From Arthrobacter sp. cf158 (GTDB taxonomy: Bacteria > Actinomycetota > Actinomycetes > Actinomycetales > Micrococcaceae), in assembly GCF_900106835.1 (NCBI RefSeq), contig NZ_FNNR01000001.1, positions 409,182-473,181 of the forward strand: a stretch of DNA of 64,000 nt. Direction: 5' to 3'. The notes below the pieces were generated by a model that made no database searches, had not been told where the DNA came from, and saw nothing but the letters and a program-made list of their open reading frames with translations. Shown one piece after another: positions 1 through 9,321 of the stretch. The position numbers and the translations under genes are program-made. The first letter of the stretch is position 1. Every line of letters begins with the position of its first letter.

Positions 1-2
1 CC

Positions 3-323
3 GTCCTGGCAGCCCTGAGCTGGCAGCAGTTCTTCACCGAGTTCCACCGGATCTTCTTCGCCAACGGCACGTGGACGTTCTCTCTGGAGGACACTCTTAT
101 CCGCCTCTTCCCAGGGCAGTTCTGGGTTGACGCAGGCATCGTCATCGGCGCGTTGGTGTTCCTCGCTGCCACGCTGACGTTCATCTTCACGTGGCCCACC
201 AAGCGGCGCCGGGGAGTCGCCGGCACAGAATCAGACGGCGAGATCACCGGGGAACCGGAGGAAGCTGCCGGGTTGACTGCCCTCGAGCACGACGTCAAGG
301 AATCGACGGACGCCAAGCGGTAG
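3..323 (+). CDS. DUF1461 (TIGR01906-type) integral membrane protein, C-terminal part
   Basis: Only the last 106 codons lie in the window; the 5' end is missing. The visible part begins just before a conserved-looking segment, FFTEFHRIFFANGTW, followed by DTLIRLFPGQFW, which is typical of the loop between the last two membrane segments of DUF1461 proteins. One hydrophobic helix follows (VDAGIVIGALVFLAATLTFIF), then a basic stop-transfer KRRR and an acidic cytoplasmic tail. The molecular function of the family is not known. It is convergent with the acyl-CoA ligase gene, about 60 nt away. Confidence 0.75.
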   Translation, partial: VLAALSWQQFFTEFHRIFFANGTWTFSLEDTLIRLFPGQFWVDAGIVIGALVFLAATLTFIFTWPTKRRRGVAGTESDGEITGEPEEAAGLTALEHDVKESTDAKR

Positions 324-383
324 AACCGTGAGGTAGCGCCACCACGTGGTGATCCGGGGACGCCCGGGTGGAGGGGTGAAGCC

Positions 384-2216
384 TTACTTTTCGTAGAGCT
401 TTTCCACGACGGACGAGAAATCGCCCACCACCGCGGCCCGCTTGAGTTTGAGGGACGGCGTCAGGTGTCCGGACTCGACGCTTAGCTCAGCCGTGATGAA
501 TGCAAATTTCCGGATGGACTCAGCCGCAGAGACGAGCGTGTTTGCCTCATCCACTGCCGACTGCACGGCGGCCTTCACCCGGTCGTCAGCTGCCGCCTCG
601 GCGGGGGACAGGGAACCGGCCTTGTTCTCCGCGCACCAGTTCGCCAGGCCCTCGGGGTCCAGGCTTACCAGCGCTGCGACAAATGGCCGGCCTTCGCCCA
701 CGACGACGGCCTGGCCCACCAGAGGATGTTCGCGCAGTTTCTCCTCCAAAGGAGCCGGTGCGACGTTCTTCCCGCCTGCGGTTACCAAAAGGTCTTTCTT
801 GCGGCCGGTAATGGTCAGGAAGCCATCCTGGTCCAGTTCGCCGAGGTCACCAGTGCGGAAGAATCCGTCCACGAAGGCTGCCTCTGTGGCGGCCGCGTTG
901 GCGTGGTAGCCCTTGAAGACACCGATGCCCTTGACCAGGACTTCGCCGTCCGGCGCCACCCGGATGGTGGTCCCGGGGAGCGGGATTCCGACGGTCCCGA
1001 TCCGGGTCATGCCGGGCGTGTTCACGGTACAGGGGGCCGTGGTCTCCGTGAGGCCGTATCCTTCCAGCACCGGAATGCCGGCACCATGGAAGAAATGGTT
1101 ATCCCGGAGGCTGAGGGGACTCGCTCCGGAAACGGTGTAGCCCACATCCCCGCCAAACACCTCCCGGACCCTGGGGTACAGGAGCTTGTTGAACAAACGG
1201 TGCCTCATATCCAGCAGCCAACCCGGACCGGAGCCCCGGCCACGCGCGGCGAGGTCCACCGCCGTCGAATATTCCACGGCTGTTGCCGACGCTGCCGCGA
1301 AAAGCGCAGACTTCCCACTCATGGCCGCTTTGTGGCCGGCGCCGGCATAGACCTTCTCGAAAATCCGGGGCACGGCCAGCAGGAAGGTGGGTTTGAAAGA
1401 TCCGAGATCCGCCATCAGTCCGCTGGCACCGGCGCTGTGTCCCAAGGTGATTCCCGCGGTGAGGCATACAACCTGCACTGCCCTGGCCAGGACGTGCGCC
1501 AAAGGGAGGAACATCAGCGTACGGGCACCCTGCTGCATGAGCAGTTCGGGGAGGAACGGGATGACGTTGCGCGCCACCAGGACAAAGTTGCCATGGGTGA
1601 TTTCGCAGCCTTTGGGCTTGCCCGTGGTTCCCGAGGTGTAAACAATGGAGGCGACGTCGGCCAGTTTGGCGACACTGCGCTGCCGCTCCAATTCGGCGTC
1701 CATGATGCCGACGCCGACGGCGGAGACGCTGGTCAGGTTGGGGGCGTCGCCGTCGTGCTCCATCCGCATGATCGCTACGGGGTCGTCGCCCAATGCCGTG
1801 GACCGGTTCACCAGGGAGTGGACGAGGCTCGCTTTAGCGGTGTCCTCCACAAAGATGCGCCGGGCACCTGAATCGGCCAGGATCCATTCGATTTGGCTTG
1901 CAGACGACGTCTCGTAGATGGGCACGGTTACTCCGCCCGCCATCCAGATGGCGAAGTCCACCAGCGTCCATTCGAAGCTTGACCGGGAGAGGACAGCCAC
2001 AGGGTCGCCTGGATTAAGGCCGCCGGCAATCAGCCCTTTGGCCAGCGCCGTGACGTCGGCAAGGAACCTGGCAGCCGAAACGTTCAGCCATCCGTTAGCC
2101 GTCTTGTGGGCGTACAGGGTGCCGAACGGATCCTTGGCACAGCGTTCCAAGAGGAGGTCCGTCACGTTGGTATCGGGGTCAGCCTCGACCAGAAGCTCCG
2201 TGCTCGCTTCCCTCAC
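384..2216 (-). CDS. Long-chain fatty-acid--CoA ligase (AMP-forming, FadD15-like)
   Basis: A 610-residue adenylate-forming enzyme expected to activate long-chain fatty acids to acyl-CoA in the cytoplasm. The phosphate-binding loop IVYTSGTTGKPKG lies near residues 191-203, the motif EGYGLTETTAP near 385-395, and the hinge and catalytic region RTGDLGELDQDGFLTITGRK followed by a KDLLVTAGGKNVAP-type segment near 454-488. Length and order fit FadD15/AcsL-type ligases. The GTG start is chosen because an AGGAGG sequence sits 6 nt upstream, overlapping the stop of the upstream mannosyltransferase gene (10-nt gap), so the two are probably co-transcribed and translationally coupled. Substrate chain length cannot be read from the sequence. 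Confidence 0.9.
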   Translation of the reverse strand: MREASTELLVEADPDTNVTDLLLERCAKDPFGTLYAHKTANGWLNVSAARFLADVTALAKGLIAGGLNPGDPVAVLSRSSFEWTLVDFAIWMAGGVTVPIYETSSASQIEWILADSGARRIFVEDTAKASLVHSLVNRSTALGDDPVAIMRMEHDGDAPNLTSVSAVGVGIMDAELERQRSVAKLADVASIVYTSGTTGKPKGCEITHGNFVLVARNVIPFLPELLMQQGARTLMFLPLAHVLARAVQVVCLTAGITLGHSAGASGLMADLGSFKPTFLLAVPRIFEKVYAGAGHKAAMSGKSALFAAASATAVEYSTAVDLAARGRGSGPGWLLDMRHRLFNKLLYPRVREVFGGDVGYTVSGASPLSLRDNHFFHGAGIPVLEGYGLTETTAPCTVNTPGMTRIGTVGIPLPGTTIRVAPDGEVLVKGIGVFKGYHANAAATEAAFVDGFFRTGDLGELDQDGFLTITGRKKDLLVTAGGKNVAPAPLEEKLREHPLVGQAVVVGEGRPFVAALVSLDPEGLANWCAENKAGSLSPAEAAADDRVKAAVQSAVDEANTLVSAAESIRKFAFITAELSVESGHLTPSLKLKRAAVVGDFSSVVEKLYEK

Positions 2217-2226
2217 TGCCTGCCTC

Positions 2227-4038
2227 CTAGATCCACGATGGCATCCACATTCTCATTCGCCACTCCTGGTAGCTGATCACTTCAGCGGTAAGTACCGGAT
2301 AGAAGAATGCGGTCGCGAGGACGGCCAGCACCAGGACCAGGCCCACAACGTAGAGCCCGGACCGCCGCCGCCATGGGGGATCGCTGCTGCGGCCCAGGAC
2401 CAACCCCAGCACGTACGTCAGGCCCAGCACCAGGAAGGGCTCAAAGGATACGGCGTAGAAGATGAACATGGTGCGTTCCGGATACATGAACCACGGTAGG
2501 TAACCGGCCGCGACACCGGCAAGGATGGCGCCCGCGCGCCAATCGCGGCGGCCTGCCCACCAGAACAACAGGATGACCAGGGCGATGGTCCCACCCCACC
2601 AGACCACCGGATTTCCCACCGGCAGGATAGCGGAGGAACAAGTCTCCACGACGCAGCCCGGGGTGCCTTGCTTGGGGGACTGATAGAAGAACGACGTCGG
2701 GCGCCCCATGACCAGCCACGTCCAGGGGCTTGACTCGTATGGATGGTCGGAGCTCAGGCCTTGATGGAACTTGAACGCTTCAAAGTGGTAATGCGCCAGG
2801 GACCGCACGGAGTTCGGTAGCCAATCCCACCCCGGGGCGGGATTGGTGGCGGCCCATTGGCGGTAATAGGCGTCCTTGGACAGGAACCAGCCGGTCCACG
2901 TGGCCACGTAGGTGACGGCAGCGACAGGGATGATGGTCACGAATGCCGGCAGCCCGTCCTTGATGACGCCGGCGCTGAACCAACTGCGGATGCCGGCAAT
3001 GCGCCGTGCGCTCAGGTCCCACAGGACGGTCATCAGGCCAAAGGCAGCCACGAAGAACAGCGCGGACCATTTGGTTCCCACGGCCAGGCCCAGGCAGAGT
3101 CCGGCTACCAGGCGCCACCAACGCATTCCAAGCCAGGGACCGGCCACCAGCTGCGTGGGCGAGGGGACGCCTCGTGGCGACGAAGCCGCTTGCGCGGCGA
3201 GCCTGGAAGCAAGACGACGACGGCCGTCGTCGCGGTCCATCAGCAGGGCACCGAAAGCCGCGAGGATCCAGAACGCCAGGAAGATATCCAGCAGTGAAGT
3301 CCGGGACAGCACCAAGTGGTGGCCGTCGATGGCGAGCAGGAGCCCGGCAACAGCACCAAGAGTGTGTGAGCGGAACAGTTTCAGTGCAATGAGCGAGACA
3401 AGGAAGACGGACAGCGTGCCTATGAGTGCGGCCCCGAAGCGCCAGCCAAAGGGGTTGTCAGCCCCGAACAGCCACATTCCGAAGGCGATCATCCACTTAC
3501 CCACCGGAGGATGGACCACATACTCCGGAGTGTTCAGGAGGATGTCCGGGTTTCCGGCGTTGAAGGAGTCGTTGGCGTTGGCGGGCCAGCTGCGTTCGTA
3601 GCCGCTTACCAGGTAGGAATAGGCATCCTTGACGTAGTAGGTTTCGTCGAAAACCAAGCTGTGGGGGGCCTCCAGCCGGAAGAACCGGAGAATCCCGCCA
3701 AGGACTGCCGTTATGGTGGGGATCAGCCAGAACCACAAACGCAAAGTGGGTGGATAGTCGCGCCAGCTTTGCACGCTGCCGATCAGGCGTTCCTTCAACG
3801 CCTGGGCGGTGTATGCCTCGGCAGGCCTGGCCACCCACCCATGGCGCTCCAGTCCCCGGCCAGGCAAGGGCGCGTCATCGTCCACGAGCGTGGTCCGCCG
3901 GGCCTGCGGCGAGCCACTTGCTCTCCGTAGTTCAGACTCTGGTGTGTTGTTGCCCGGCACAGTATCACCGGCTCCGGTGGGTGCAGGGGACGCCACAGGA
4001 GTTCCGGAAGTGGTGGCAGGAACGGGCGACTGGTTCAC
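2227..4038 (-). CDS. Polyprenol-phosphate-mannose--protein mannosyltransferase (GT39)
   Basis: A 603-residue multi-pass membrane protein of the PMT family, which transfers mannose from polyprenyl-phosphate-mannose to Ser/Thr of secreted proteins. About 100 cytoplasmic, proline-rich residues precede the first helix. The catalytic acidic pair is visible in APHSLVFDETYYVKDAYSYL (D131, E132), followed by HPPVGKW, another PMT hallmark, near residue 178. Many hydrophobic helices follow, and the C-terminal PMT_4TMC region ends in a short WMPSWI tail. In many actinobacteria this gene is divergent from rsmI, as here (77 nt apart). It leads a two-gene operon with the acyl-CoA ligase. Confidence 0.9.
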   Translation of the reverse strand: MNQSPVPATTSGTPVASPAPTGAGDTVPGNNTPESELRRASGSPQARRTTLVDDDAPLPGRGLERHGWVARPAEAYTAQALKERLIGSVQSWRDYPPTLRLWFWLIPTITAVLGGILRFFRLEAPHSLVFDETYYVKDAYSYLVSGYERSWPANANDSFNAGNPDILLNTPEYVVHPPVGKWMIAFGMWLFGADNPFGWRFGAALIGTLSVFLVSLIALKLFRSHTLGAVAGLLLAIDGHHLVLSRTSLLDIFLAFWILAAFGALLMDRDDGRRRLASRLAAQAASSPRGVPSPTQLVAGPWLGMRWWRLVAGLCLGLAVGTKWSALFFVAAFGLMTVLWDLSARRIAGIRSWFSAGVIKDGLPAFVTIIPVAAVTYVATWTGWFLSKDAYYRQWAATNPAPGWDWLPNSVRSLAHYHFEAFKFHQGLSSDHPYESSPWTWLVMGRPTSFFYQSPKQGTPGCVVETCSSAILPVGNPVVWWGGTIALVILLFWWAGRRDWRAGAILAGVAAGYLPWFMYPERTMFIFYAVSFEPFLVLGLTYVLGLVLGRSSDPPWRRRSGLYVVGLVLVLAVLATAFFYPVLTAEVISYQEWRMRMWMPSWI

Positions 4039-4100
4039 CCGCCCATGCTACCTTTCCATCCTTGCTGCAGCGTTGAGGTGCGGCGCTGAAGGCGGCGCGG

Positions 4101-4118
4101 CATTAGGCTTGGCAGGTG
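4101..4118 (+). promoter_or_regulatory. Probable -10 element and leaderless start of rsmI
   Basis: A TAGGCT hexamer at about 4104-4109 lies 6 nt before the GTG at 4116, and no Shine-Dalgarno sequence is present. This is the geometry of a leaderless actinobacterial transcript starting at the GTG. It supports 4116 as the start codon. The reading is by eye only. Confidence 0.45.
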
Positions 4119-5039
4119 GACGAACAACGCAGCACCCCGGACCAGACTTCCTTCAGCGATGACCTGGACCAGGAAACTCCTGCCGCTGGTGCCGGCGCAA
4201 CCCCGGGCATTGGCAGGATTGTGCTGGCAGCGACTCCCATCGGAAACGTAGGGGATGCGTCCTCGCGTTTGATTGAACTCCTGGCTACCTCGGACATCGT
4301 TGCAGCCGAGGATACCCGTCGCCTGCACCGGCTGGTCACGGCCCTGGGTGTTGAGGTCTCCGGCCGCGTCATCAGCTATCACGAACACAATGAAGTGGCC
4401 AAGACCGGGGAACTCCTTGACCATGTGCGTGCGGGCAAGACCATCCTCATGGTGAGCGATGCCGGGATGCCTGCGGTCTCGGACCCAGGTTTCCGCTTGG
4501 TGGAGGGGGCCGTCGCTGCAGGTCTGACAGTCACTGCTGTTCCCGGGCCGTCCGCTGTGCTGACGGCGCTTGCCCTGTCCGGCTTGCCAACTGACCGCTT
4601 TTGCTTTGAGGGTTTCCTGCCGCGTAAGTCAGGGGATCGGAACTCCCGATTGTCCGATCTTGCCGACGAGCGCCGCACCATGGTCTTTTTCGAGGCCCCT
4701 CACCGGCTCGAAGTGATGTTGCGTGCCCTGCATGAGCGTTTCGGGGCCGACCGTCGCGTGGCCGTTTGCCGTGAACTGACCAAGACCTACGAAGAAGTCA
4801 TTCGCGGCACGTTGCGTGAACTGCTCGAGTGGGCAGAGAACAACGAGGTCCGGGGCGAAATCGCCGTGGTGGTTGGCGGTGCGCCTGAACAGGAGCCCGG
4901 CAAGCCCGAAGACCACGTCGCAGCCGTGAACGAGCTTATTTCACAAGGTATCCGCCTTAAGGAAGCCGTGGCAGCCGTGGCCGAGGACGCCAGGGTCAGC
5001 AAGCGTGAGCTGTACTCGGCGGTTCTTGCGGCCCGTTGA
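4116..5039 (+). CDS. rsmI: 16S rRNA (cytidine(1402)-2'-O)-methyltransferase RsmI
   Basis: A 307-residue tetrapyrrole-methylase-fold enzyme that methylates the 2'-O of C1402 in the decoding centre of 16S rRNA using SAM. The first SAM-fold motif IVLAATPIGNVGDASSRLIE begins about residue 30, followed by DIVAAEDTRRLHRL, then MVSDAGMPAVSDPGFRLV, VTAVPGPSAVLTALALSGL and FCFEGFLPRKSGDR, all family hallmarks. A roughly 27-residue variable N-terminus precedes the fold. The start is GTG at 4116 with a -10-like element just upstream. Divergent from the mannosyltransferase gene and apparently monocistronic. Confidence 0.95.
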   Translation: MDEQRSTPDQTSFSDDLDQETPAAGAGATPGIGRIVLAATPIGNVGDASSRLIELLATSDIVAAEDTRRLHRLVTALGVEVSGRVISYHEHNEVAKTGELLDHVRAGKTILMVSDAGMPAVSDPGFRLVEGAVAAGLTVTAVPGPSAVLTALALSGLPTDRFCFEGFLPRKSGDRNSRLSDLADERRTMVFFEAPHRLEVMLRALHERFGADRRVAVCRELTKTYEEVIRGTLRELLEWAENNEVRGEIAVVVGGAPEQEPGKPEDHVAAVNELISQGIRLKEAVAAVAEDARVSKRELYSAVLAAR

Positions 5040-5074
5040 CCGGCGCTGTGCAGCTGCACAAATTGGCGTCTGCT

Positions 5075-5128
5075 TGGCAGTGCGTGAAGGCGTAGACACT
5101 GCTTCTCGCGTGGCAGTACCGTGGCAGT
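5075..5128 (+). promoter_or_regulatory. Three TGGCAGT direct repeats upstream of the dehydrogenase gene
   Basis: TGGCAGT occurs at 5075, 5111 and 5122. The last two copies are in phase, 11 nt apart (about one helical turn), and sit in the 160-nt gap upstream of the succinate-semialdehyde dehydrogenase start. This looks like an operator with repeated half-sites; the regulator is unknown. Confidence 0.3.
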
Positions 5129-5199
5129 AATTCAAGCCACTTCCGGCAACGAACCCCAGTGGTGCAATTCTCCAAAGCACCCAAGACGAAGGAGTCGCC

Positions 5200-6681
5200 A
5201 TGACTGTCACGGTTGAACGCGAAAGCGAACTGCTGGCTTCCGTCCCCACCGGCCTGCTGATCAACGGTCAGTGGCGCCCGGCCGGATCCGGAAAGACCTT
5301 TGATGTTGAGGACCCCGCTACGGGCAAGGTCCTGCTCAGCATCTCCGACGCCGGTGCTGAAGACGGCGCCGCAGCCCTGGATGCCGCTGCCGCGGCCCAG
5401 GCCGACTGGGCCCGCACCGCGCCGCGCGAACGCGGCGAGATCCTGCGCCGTGCCTTTGAGCTGGTCACCGAGCGCGCCGAAGACTTCGCCCTGCTGATGA
5501 CCCTGGAAATGGGTAAGCCCCTGGCCGAAGCCCGCGGCGAAGTCGCGTACGGTGCCGAGTTCCTGCGCTGGTTCTCCGAGGAAGCCGTCCGCGTTTCGGG
5601 CCGCTACTCCGCAGCACCCGACGGCAAGAACCGCCTGCTCGTGCAGAAGAAGCCGGTTGGTCCCTGCCTCTTGATCACCCCGTGGAACTTCCCGCTGGCC
5701 ATGGCCACCCGCAAGGTAGCCCCCGCCGTCGCCGCCGGTTGCACCATGGTTCTCAAGCCCGCCAACCTGACCCCGCTGACCAGCCTGCTGTTCGCCCAGG
5801 TCATGCAGGAAGCCGGCCTCCCCGCCGGTGTACTGAACGTCATCCAGACCTCCACGGCCGGCGCTGTCACCGGTCCGCTGATCAAGGACGACCGCCTCCG
5901 CAAGATCTCCTTCACGGGCTCCACCCCGGTGGGCCAGGCTCTGATCCGTGAAGCGGCGGATAAGGTCCTTCGCACCTCCATGGAACTCGGTGGCAACGCC
6001 CCGTTCGTCGTCTTCGAAGACGCTGACCTGGACAAGGCTGTTGAAGGCGCCATCGCGGCGAAGATGCGCAACATGGGCGAGGCCTGCACCGCAGCCAACC
6101 GCTTCATTGTGCACGAGTCCATCGCCGACTCCTTCGCAGAGAAGTTCGCCGCCAAGATCGGTGCACTGACCACTGCCCGTGGCACCGAGCCTGAGTCCAA
6201 GGTTGGACCGCTGATCGACGGCAAGGCCCGCGACGGCGTGCACGCCCTGGTCACCGAAGCTGTGGAGGGTGGCGCGACCGCCGTCACCGGCGGTGCCCAC
6301 GTGGATGGCCCCGGCTACTTCTACCAGCCCACCGTGCTGAAGAACGTCGCCGCCGACGCCCGTATCCTGCAGGAAGAAATCTTCGGACCGGTAGCGCCGA
6401 TCATCACCTTCTCCACGGAAGACGACGCCGTTCGCCTGGCCAACAACACCGAATACGGCCTGGTTGCCTACGTCTTCACCAAGGACCTCAACCGTGGCCT
6501 GCGCATCAGCGAGCGGATCGAGACCGGCATGCTGGGCCTGAACGCCGGAGTGATCTCCAACGCGGCCGCCCCGTTCGGTGGCGTCAAGCAGTCCGGCCTG
6601 GGCCGCGAAGGCGGCTCCGAAGGCATCGAAGAGTACCTGTACACCCAGTACGTAGGTATCGCGGACCCGTACGCCGACTAG
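5200..6681 (+). CDS. gabD: NAD(P)-dependent succinate-semialdehyde dehydrogenase
   Basis: A 493-residue aldehyde dehydrogenase, probably oxidising succinate semialdehyde to succinate in the last step of GABA degradation. The fold is complete: cofactor region PWNFP at 161-165, ISFTGSTPVG near 236-245, general base E262 in MELGG, and catalytic Cys296 in GEACTAANRF. The C-terminal NAAAPFGGVKQSGLGREGG segment is typical of the GabD group. An AAGGAG site lies 7 nt before the ATG. It stands alone, with repeats upstream and a strong terminator downstream. Other semialdehydes remain possible substrates. Confidence 0.88.
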   Translation: MTVTVERESELLASVPTGLLINGQWRPAGSGKTFDVEDPATGKVLLSISDAGAEDGAAALDAAAAAQADWARTAPRERGEILRRAFELVTERAEDFALLMTLEMGKPLAEARGEVAYGAEFLRWFSEEAVRVSGRYSAAPDGKNRLLVQKKPVGPCLLITPWNFPLAMATRKVAPAVAAGCTMVLKPANLTPLTSLLFAQVMQEAGLPAGVLNVIQTSTAGAVTGPLIKDDRLRKISFTGSTPVGQALIREAADKVLRTSMELGGNAPFVVFEDADLDKAVEGAIAAKMRNMGEACTAANRFIVHESIADSFAEKFAAKIGALTTARGTEPESKVGPLIDGKARDGVHALVTEAVEGGATAVTGGAHVDGPGYFYQPTVLKNVAADARILQEEIFGPVAPIITFSTEDDAVRLANNTEYGLVAYVFTKDLNRGLRISERIETGMLGLNAGVISNAAAPFGGVKQSGLGREGGSEGIEEYLYTQYVGIADPYAD

Positions 6682-6735
6682 GCTGCGCAGGATCCGGTCC
6701 ACCGCTCTCGCAACAAGAACGGTTGACACATGCAG

Positions 6736-6784
6736 GGGCCCGGCCCCGGAACCACAAGTTCCGGCGTCGGGCCCTTTGCTTTTC
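6736..6784 (+). terminator. Rho-independent terminator after gabD
   Basis: A hairpin with outer arms GGGCCCG (6736-6742) and CGGGCCC (6768-6774) and inner arms CCGGAAC and GTTCCGG around CACAA is followed by TTTGCTTTT. It lies between convergent genes and could serve gabD, and perhaps the opposing operon. Confidence 0.8.
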
Positions 6785-6819
6785 TGCGCTGGGGGATGGT
6801 TAGCAACGTTGGGGGATGG

Positions 6820-9321
6820 TCAGCGGCGCTGCGGTAGCAGGCCACGGACGGTTCGCCACACCCTTGCCACAGCCCATCCGACTGATTTCATGAACGCTCC
6901 CAGAGCCCGGAACGGCGCGCCGAGGGCATGGACCCAACGGTGCATCATCGAGGGCGGCAGCCAGTCCGCGCGGAAGCGGACCAACCAGCGGGCGTTGTTC
7001 CGCAACGCTTCACGCACGACGGCGATGCGCGACGCCGCTGCCTGGGACGCCACCGCCGGGCGGCCATAGCGCTGGCGTTCGAAGTCCGAGGTGAGGGACG
7101 CCACGGCGTTGTGGGCGGCGTCGTCGATTCCGTTGGCATCGCCCAGGGCGGTACTGGAACGGAGCCTGGCCGAGAAGTGCCGCGGAGTTTCGCTGGGCGT
7201 CGACGGCAATCCGTAATCGGTGGCGAGGTCCTGCAACTCAGCCCAGGCCAGTTCGGGGGCGGGATCCTTGTAGCCGGGCAGGATTGTTTCGGCGTCGTCA
7301 ACGGGCTTGCGGTTCAGGCGGCGCCGACGAAGGACGGACCGGCTCAGCCGTGGGGACCACAGGAAGCCCACCAGGAGAAGCACGCCACCCGCGGCGGCAC
7401 CGATGGCGGGGAGGGGGTTCACGCTGGCGGACCCTCCGGCCGGTGTGTCCACACCTGGGAGCGGGACAGGAGCGGGGGTTGCCGGCGCCGGAGTGGTCAG
7501 CACCTCTTTCTCATCGGCGTTGGTGCTCAGATTGCCGGGAACAGAAGATTCCGTCGCGTACTCGGGAACCACGCCGCGTGAAGGGGTGGGCTCAAACGGA
7601 ACCCAGCCGAGGCCCTCGAAATAGAGCTCCGGCCAAGCATGGGCATCGCGTGCATCTACCTCGTACTCCGGGAACGATCCCTGACCCACCAAGGCCACTG
7701 ACTCACCCGTGAGGCGGCCCGGCGCGTAACCCACAGCGATACGGCTGGGAATGCCCTCAGCCCGGGCCATGACGGCCATCGCCGAGGAGAAATGGACACA
7801 GTAGCCGCTCTTGACGGCAAGGAAATCGGCCAGGACAGAGAGGCCGTTGCCGTCATAGCCGTTCTGGACCGGCGCTTGCAGGGAGTACGTAAACTCGCCG
7901 GAGCGCAGGTACTTCTGGAGTGCCAGGGCCTTGCCGTAGTTGGTGTTCGCCGACGCCGTGACGGAATCCGCGGTTTGCCGCACGATATCCGGCAGGTTGC
8001 CGGGAATGCGCAGGAAGTCTTCCGGGATGCCCTGCGGAACCGCTGTGGCCTGTGCCAGGGACTGCGCCGTCACCTTGGGCGCGGCGGAGAACACCACATA
8101 CCGCTGGGCGCGCGTGGTGGTTTCGGTGCTCATGATGCTCAGCGTGGCCGGATCCCAGGTCCAGCGGCCGTTGAGGCCGTTCACCGACGCCGGCGCGAAC
8201 GGCGCGGGGAGATAGGGGCTGGTGAACAGGCCGGCGTTGACGGACGTCACGGCGTTGACCACCTCGCCTTGCACGGCGTAGCCCGTCTCTATCCTGTCGG
8301 CACCGACGCGCCGCTCTGCCGCGCGATCGTCCGGGGCCCAGGTTTCGCCGTCAAAATGATCGATGGTGACGGATCGTAGATACAGGGGAGAGCTGGAACT
8401 GGTGGCGTAGGTGATGCGGCCCGAGCCGACGGGACTCCGGAGGCTGTTGCCCAGGGTGATCATGGGATTGAGTCCGTTGGAGGTGCCCCACGGACTCAGC
8501 CGTGAACCTTGGGGGAAAGTCCCGGTCTCGAAACCGGGGATTGCCAACGGGACCACCATGGTCAGGGCCAGTGCCAGCCCACCTGTGACCACTGACCGCC
8601 TGAACTGGCCGACGCCCCGCGCTGCCCCGGATTGCAGCCGGGCATCGGGTGCAAACCAGTGGCTGCAGCCCAGAATGAGCAGATAGCCCACCGCGGCACC
8701 GATGAATCCGGCCACTCCCACGCTCTGGGGTTTGATGGTGGCCGGAACCACCATGACCGCCAGGAGTCCAATGCCGCTGGCGGCGGGCATGGACAGGGGG
8801 ACGGCCAAGGCATCGATCAGAATCACCAGCAAACCCAGGCAGGCGCACACGACGAAAACGATCCCGGCGTTGGGCGCCACTGGCGCGCTCTCCGACACCA
8901 CTGTCTCGGCGGCACGTTTGATGAGGCGCCCGACGGCGGTAAAGGTTCCGGTGGTGGGGATGAAACCCGCCAGGCTGTCCTGGCGGCAGAAGATGAAGCT
9001 GAGCACGCCGGCCAGAGCGGCGAAGGACCCGAGGGTAGCAATCAGCGGCTGGGCACGCAGTGCGCGCAGGACAGCCAACGTCAGCGCAACCACCACCACA
9101 GTGGTGATCAACGGCATGAACCAGGCCCAGCCCCTGAGGACACCGTTCAAGGACAGAGCGGAACCGAGGACGGCCACCGTGATGGACCCTGCCATGGCCC
9201 ACGGATAGGGACCCGGCCCGGGAGTCCGGGACCGCACTGATCCGGTGGCCTGCTTGTGGCCCGGCGTTCCACCGGATTGGCTGGGGGCACCGGGGGAGCC
9301 ACGGTGGGACGTTGCGGTCAT
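6820..9321 (-). CDS. TgpA-like membrane transglutaminase (DUF3488/transglutaminase/DUF4129)
   Basis: An 833-residue membrane protein. The N-terminal 260 residues hold about seven hydrophobic helices (DUF3488 region). An extracellular transglutaminase-like domain follows, with Cys508 in SGYCVHFSSAMAVMARAEG and His561 in DARDAHAWPELYFEGLGW. The usual catalytic Asp position reads FEPTP. A further helix near residue 640 precedes a cytoplasmic DUF4129-like tail. Its ATG overlaps the stop of the DUF58 gene by 4 nt. The MoxR, DUF58 and TgpA trio recurs in many bacteria and is thought to act in envelope protein maturation or peptide crosslinking. The substrate is unknown. Confidence 0.85.
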   Translation of the reverse strand: MTATSHRGSPGAPSQSGGTPGHKQATGSVRSRTPGPGPYPWAMAGSITVAVLGSALSLNGVLRGWAWFMPLITTVVVVALTLAVLRALRAQPLIATLGSFAALAGVLSFIFCRQDSLAGFIPTTGTFTAVGRLIKRAAETVVSESAPVAPNAGIVFVVCACLGLLVILIDALAVPLSMPAASGIGLLAVMVVPATIKPQSVGVAGFIGAAVGYLLILGCSHWFAPDARLQSGAARGVGQFRRSVVTGGLALALTMVVPLAIPGFETGTFPQGSRLSPWGTSNGLNPMITLGNSLRSPVGSGRITYATSSSSPLYLRSVTIDHFDGETWAPDDRAAERRVGADRIETGYAVQGEVVNAVTSVNAGLFTSPYLPAPFAPASVNGLNGRWTWDPATLSIMSTETTTRAQRYVVFSAAPKVTAQSLAQATAVPQGIPEDFLRIPGNLPDIVRQTADSVTASANTNYGKALALQKYLRSGEFTYSLQAPVQNGYDGNGLSVLADFLAVKSGYCVHFSSAMAVMARAEGIPSRIAVGYAPGRLTGESVALVGQGSFPEYEVDARDAHAWPELYFEGLGWVPFEPTPSRGVVPEYATESSVPGNLSTNADEKEVLTTPAPATPAPVPLPGVDTPAGGSASVNPLPAIGAAAGGVLLLVGFLWSPRLSRSVLRRRRLNRKPVDDAETILPGYKDPAPELAWAELQDLATDYGLPSTPSETPRHFSARLRSSTALGDANGIDDAAHNAVASLTSDFERQRYGRPAVASQAAASRIAVVREALRNNARWLVRFRADWLPPSMMHRWVHALGAPFRALGAFMKSVGWAVARVWRTVRGLLPQRR

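Noticed and set aside
4996..6729. 577-codon open frame antisense to gabD
   Set aside because: It is a shadow of the dehydrogenase gene caused by high GC at third positions; the sense strand encodes a clear aldehyde dehydrogenase.
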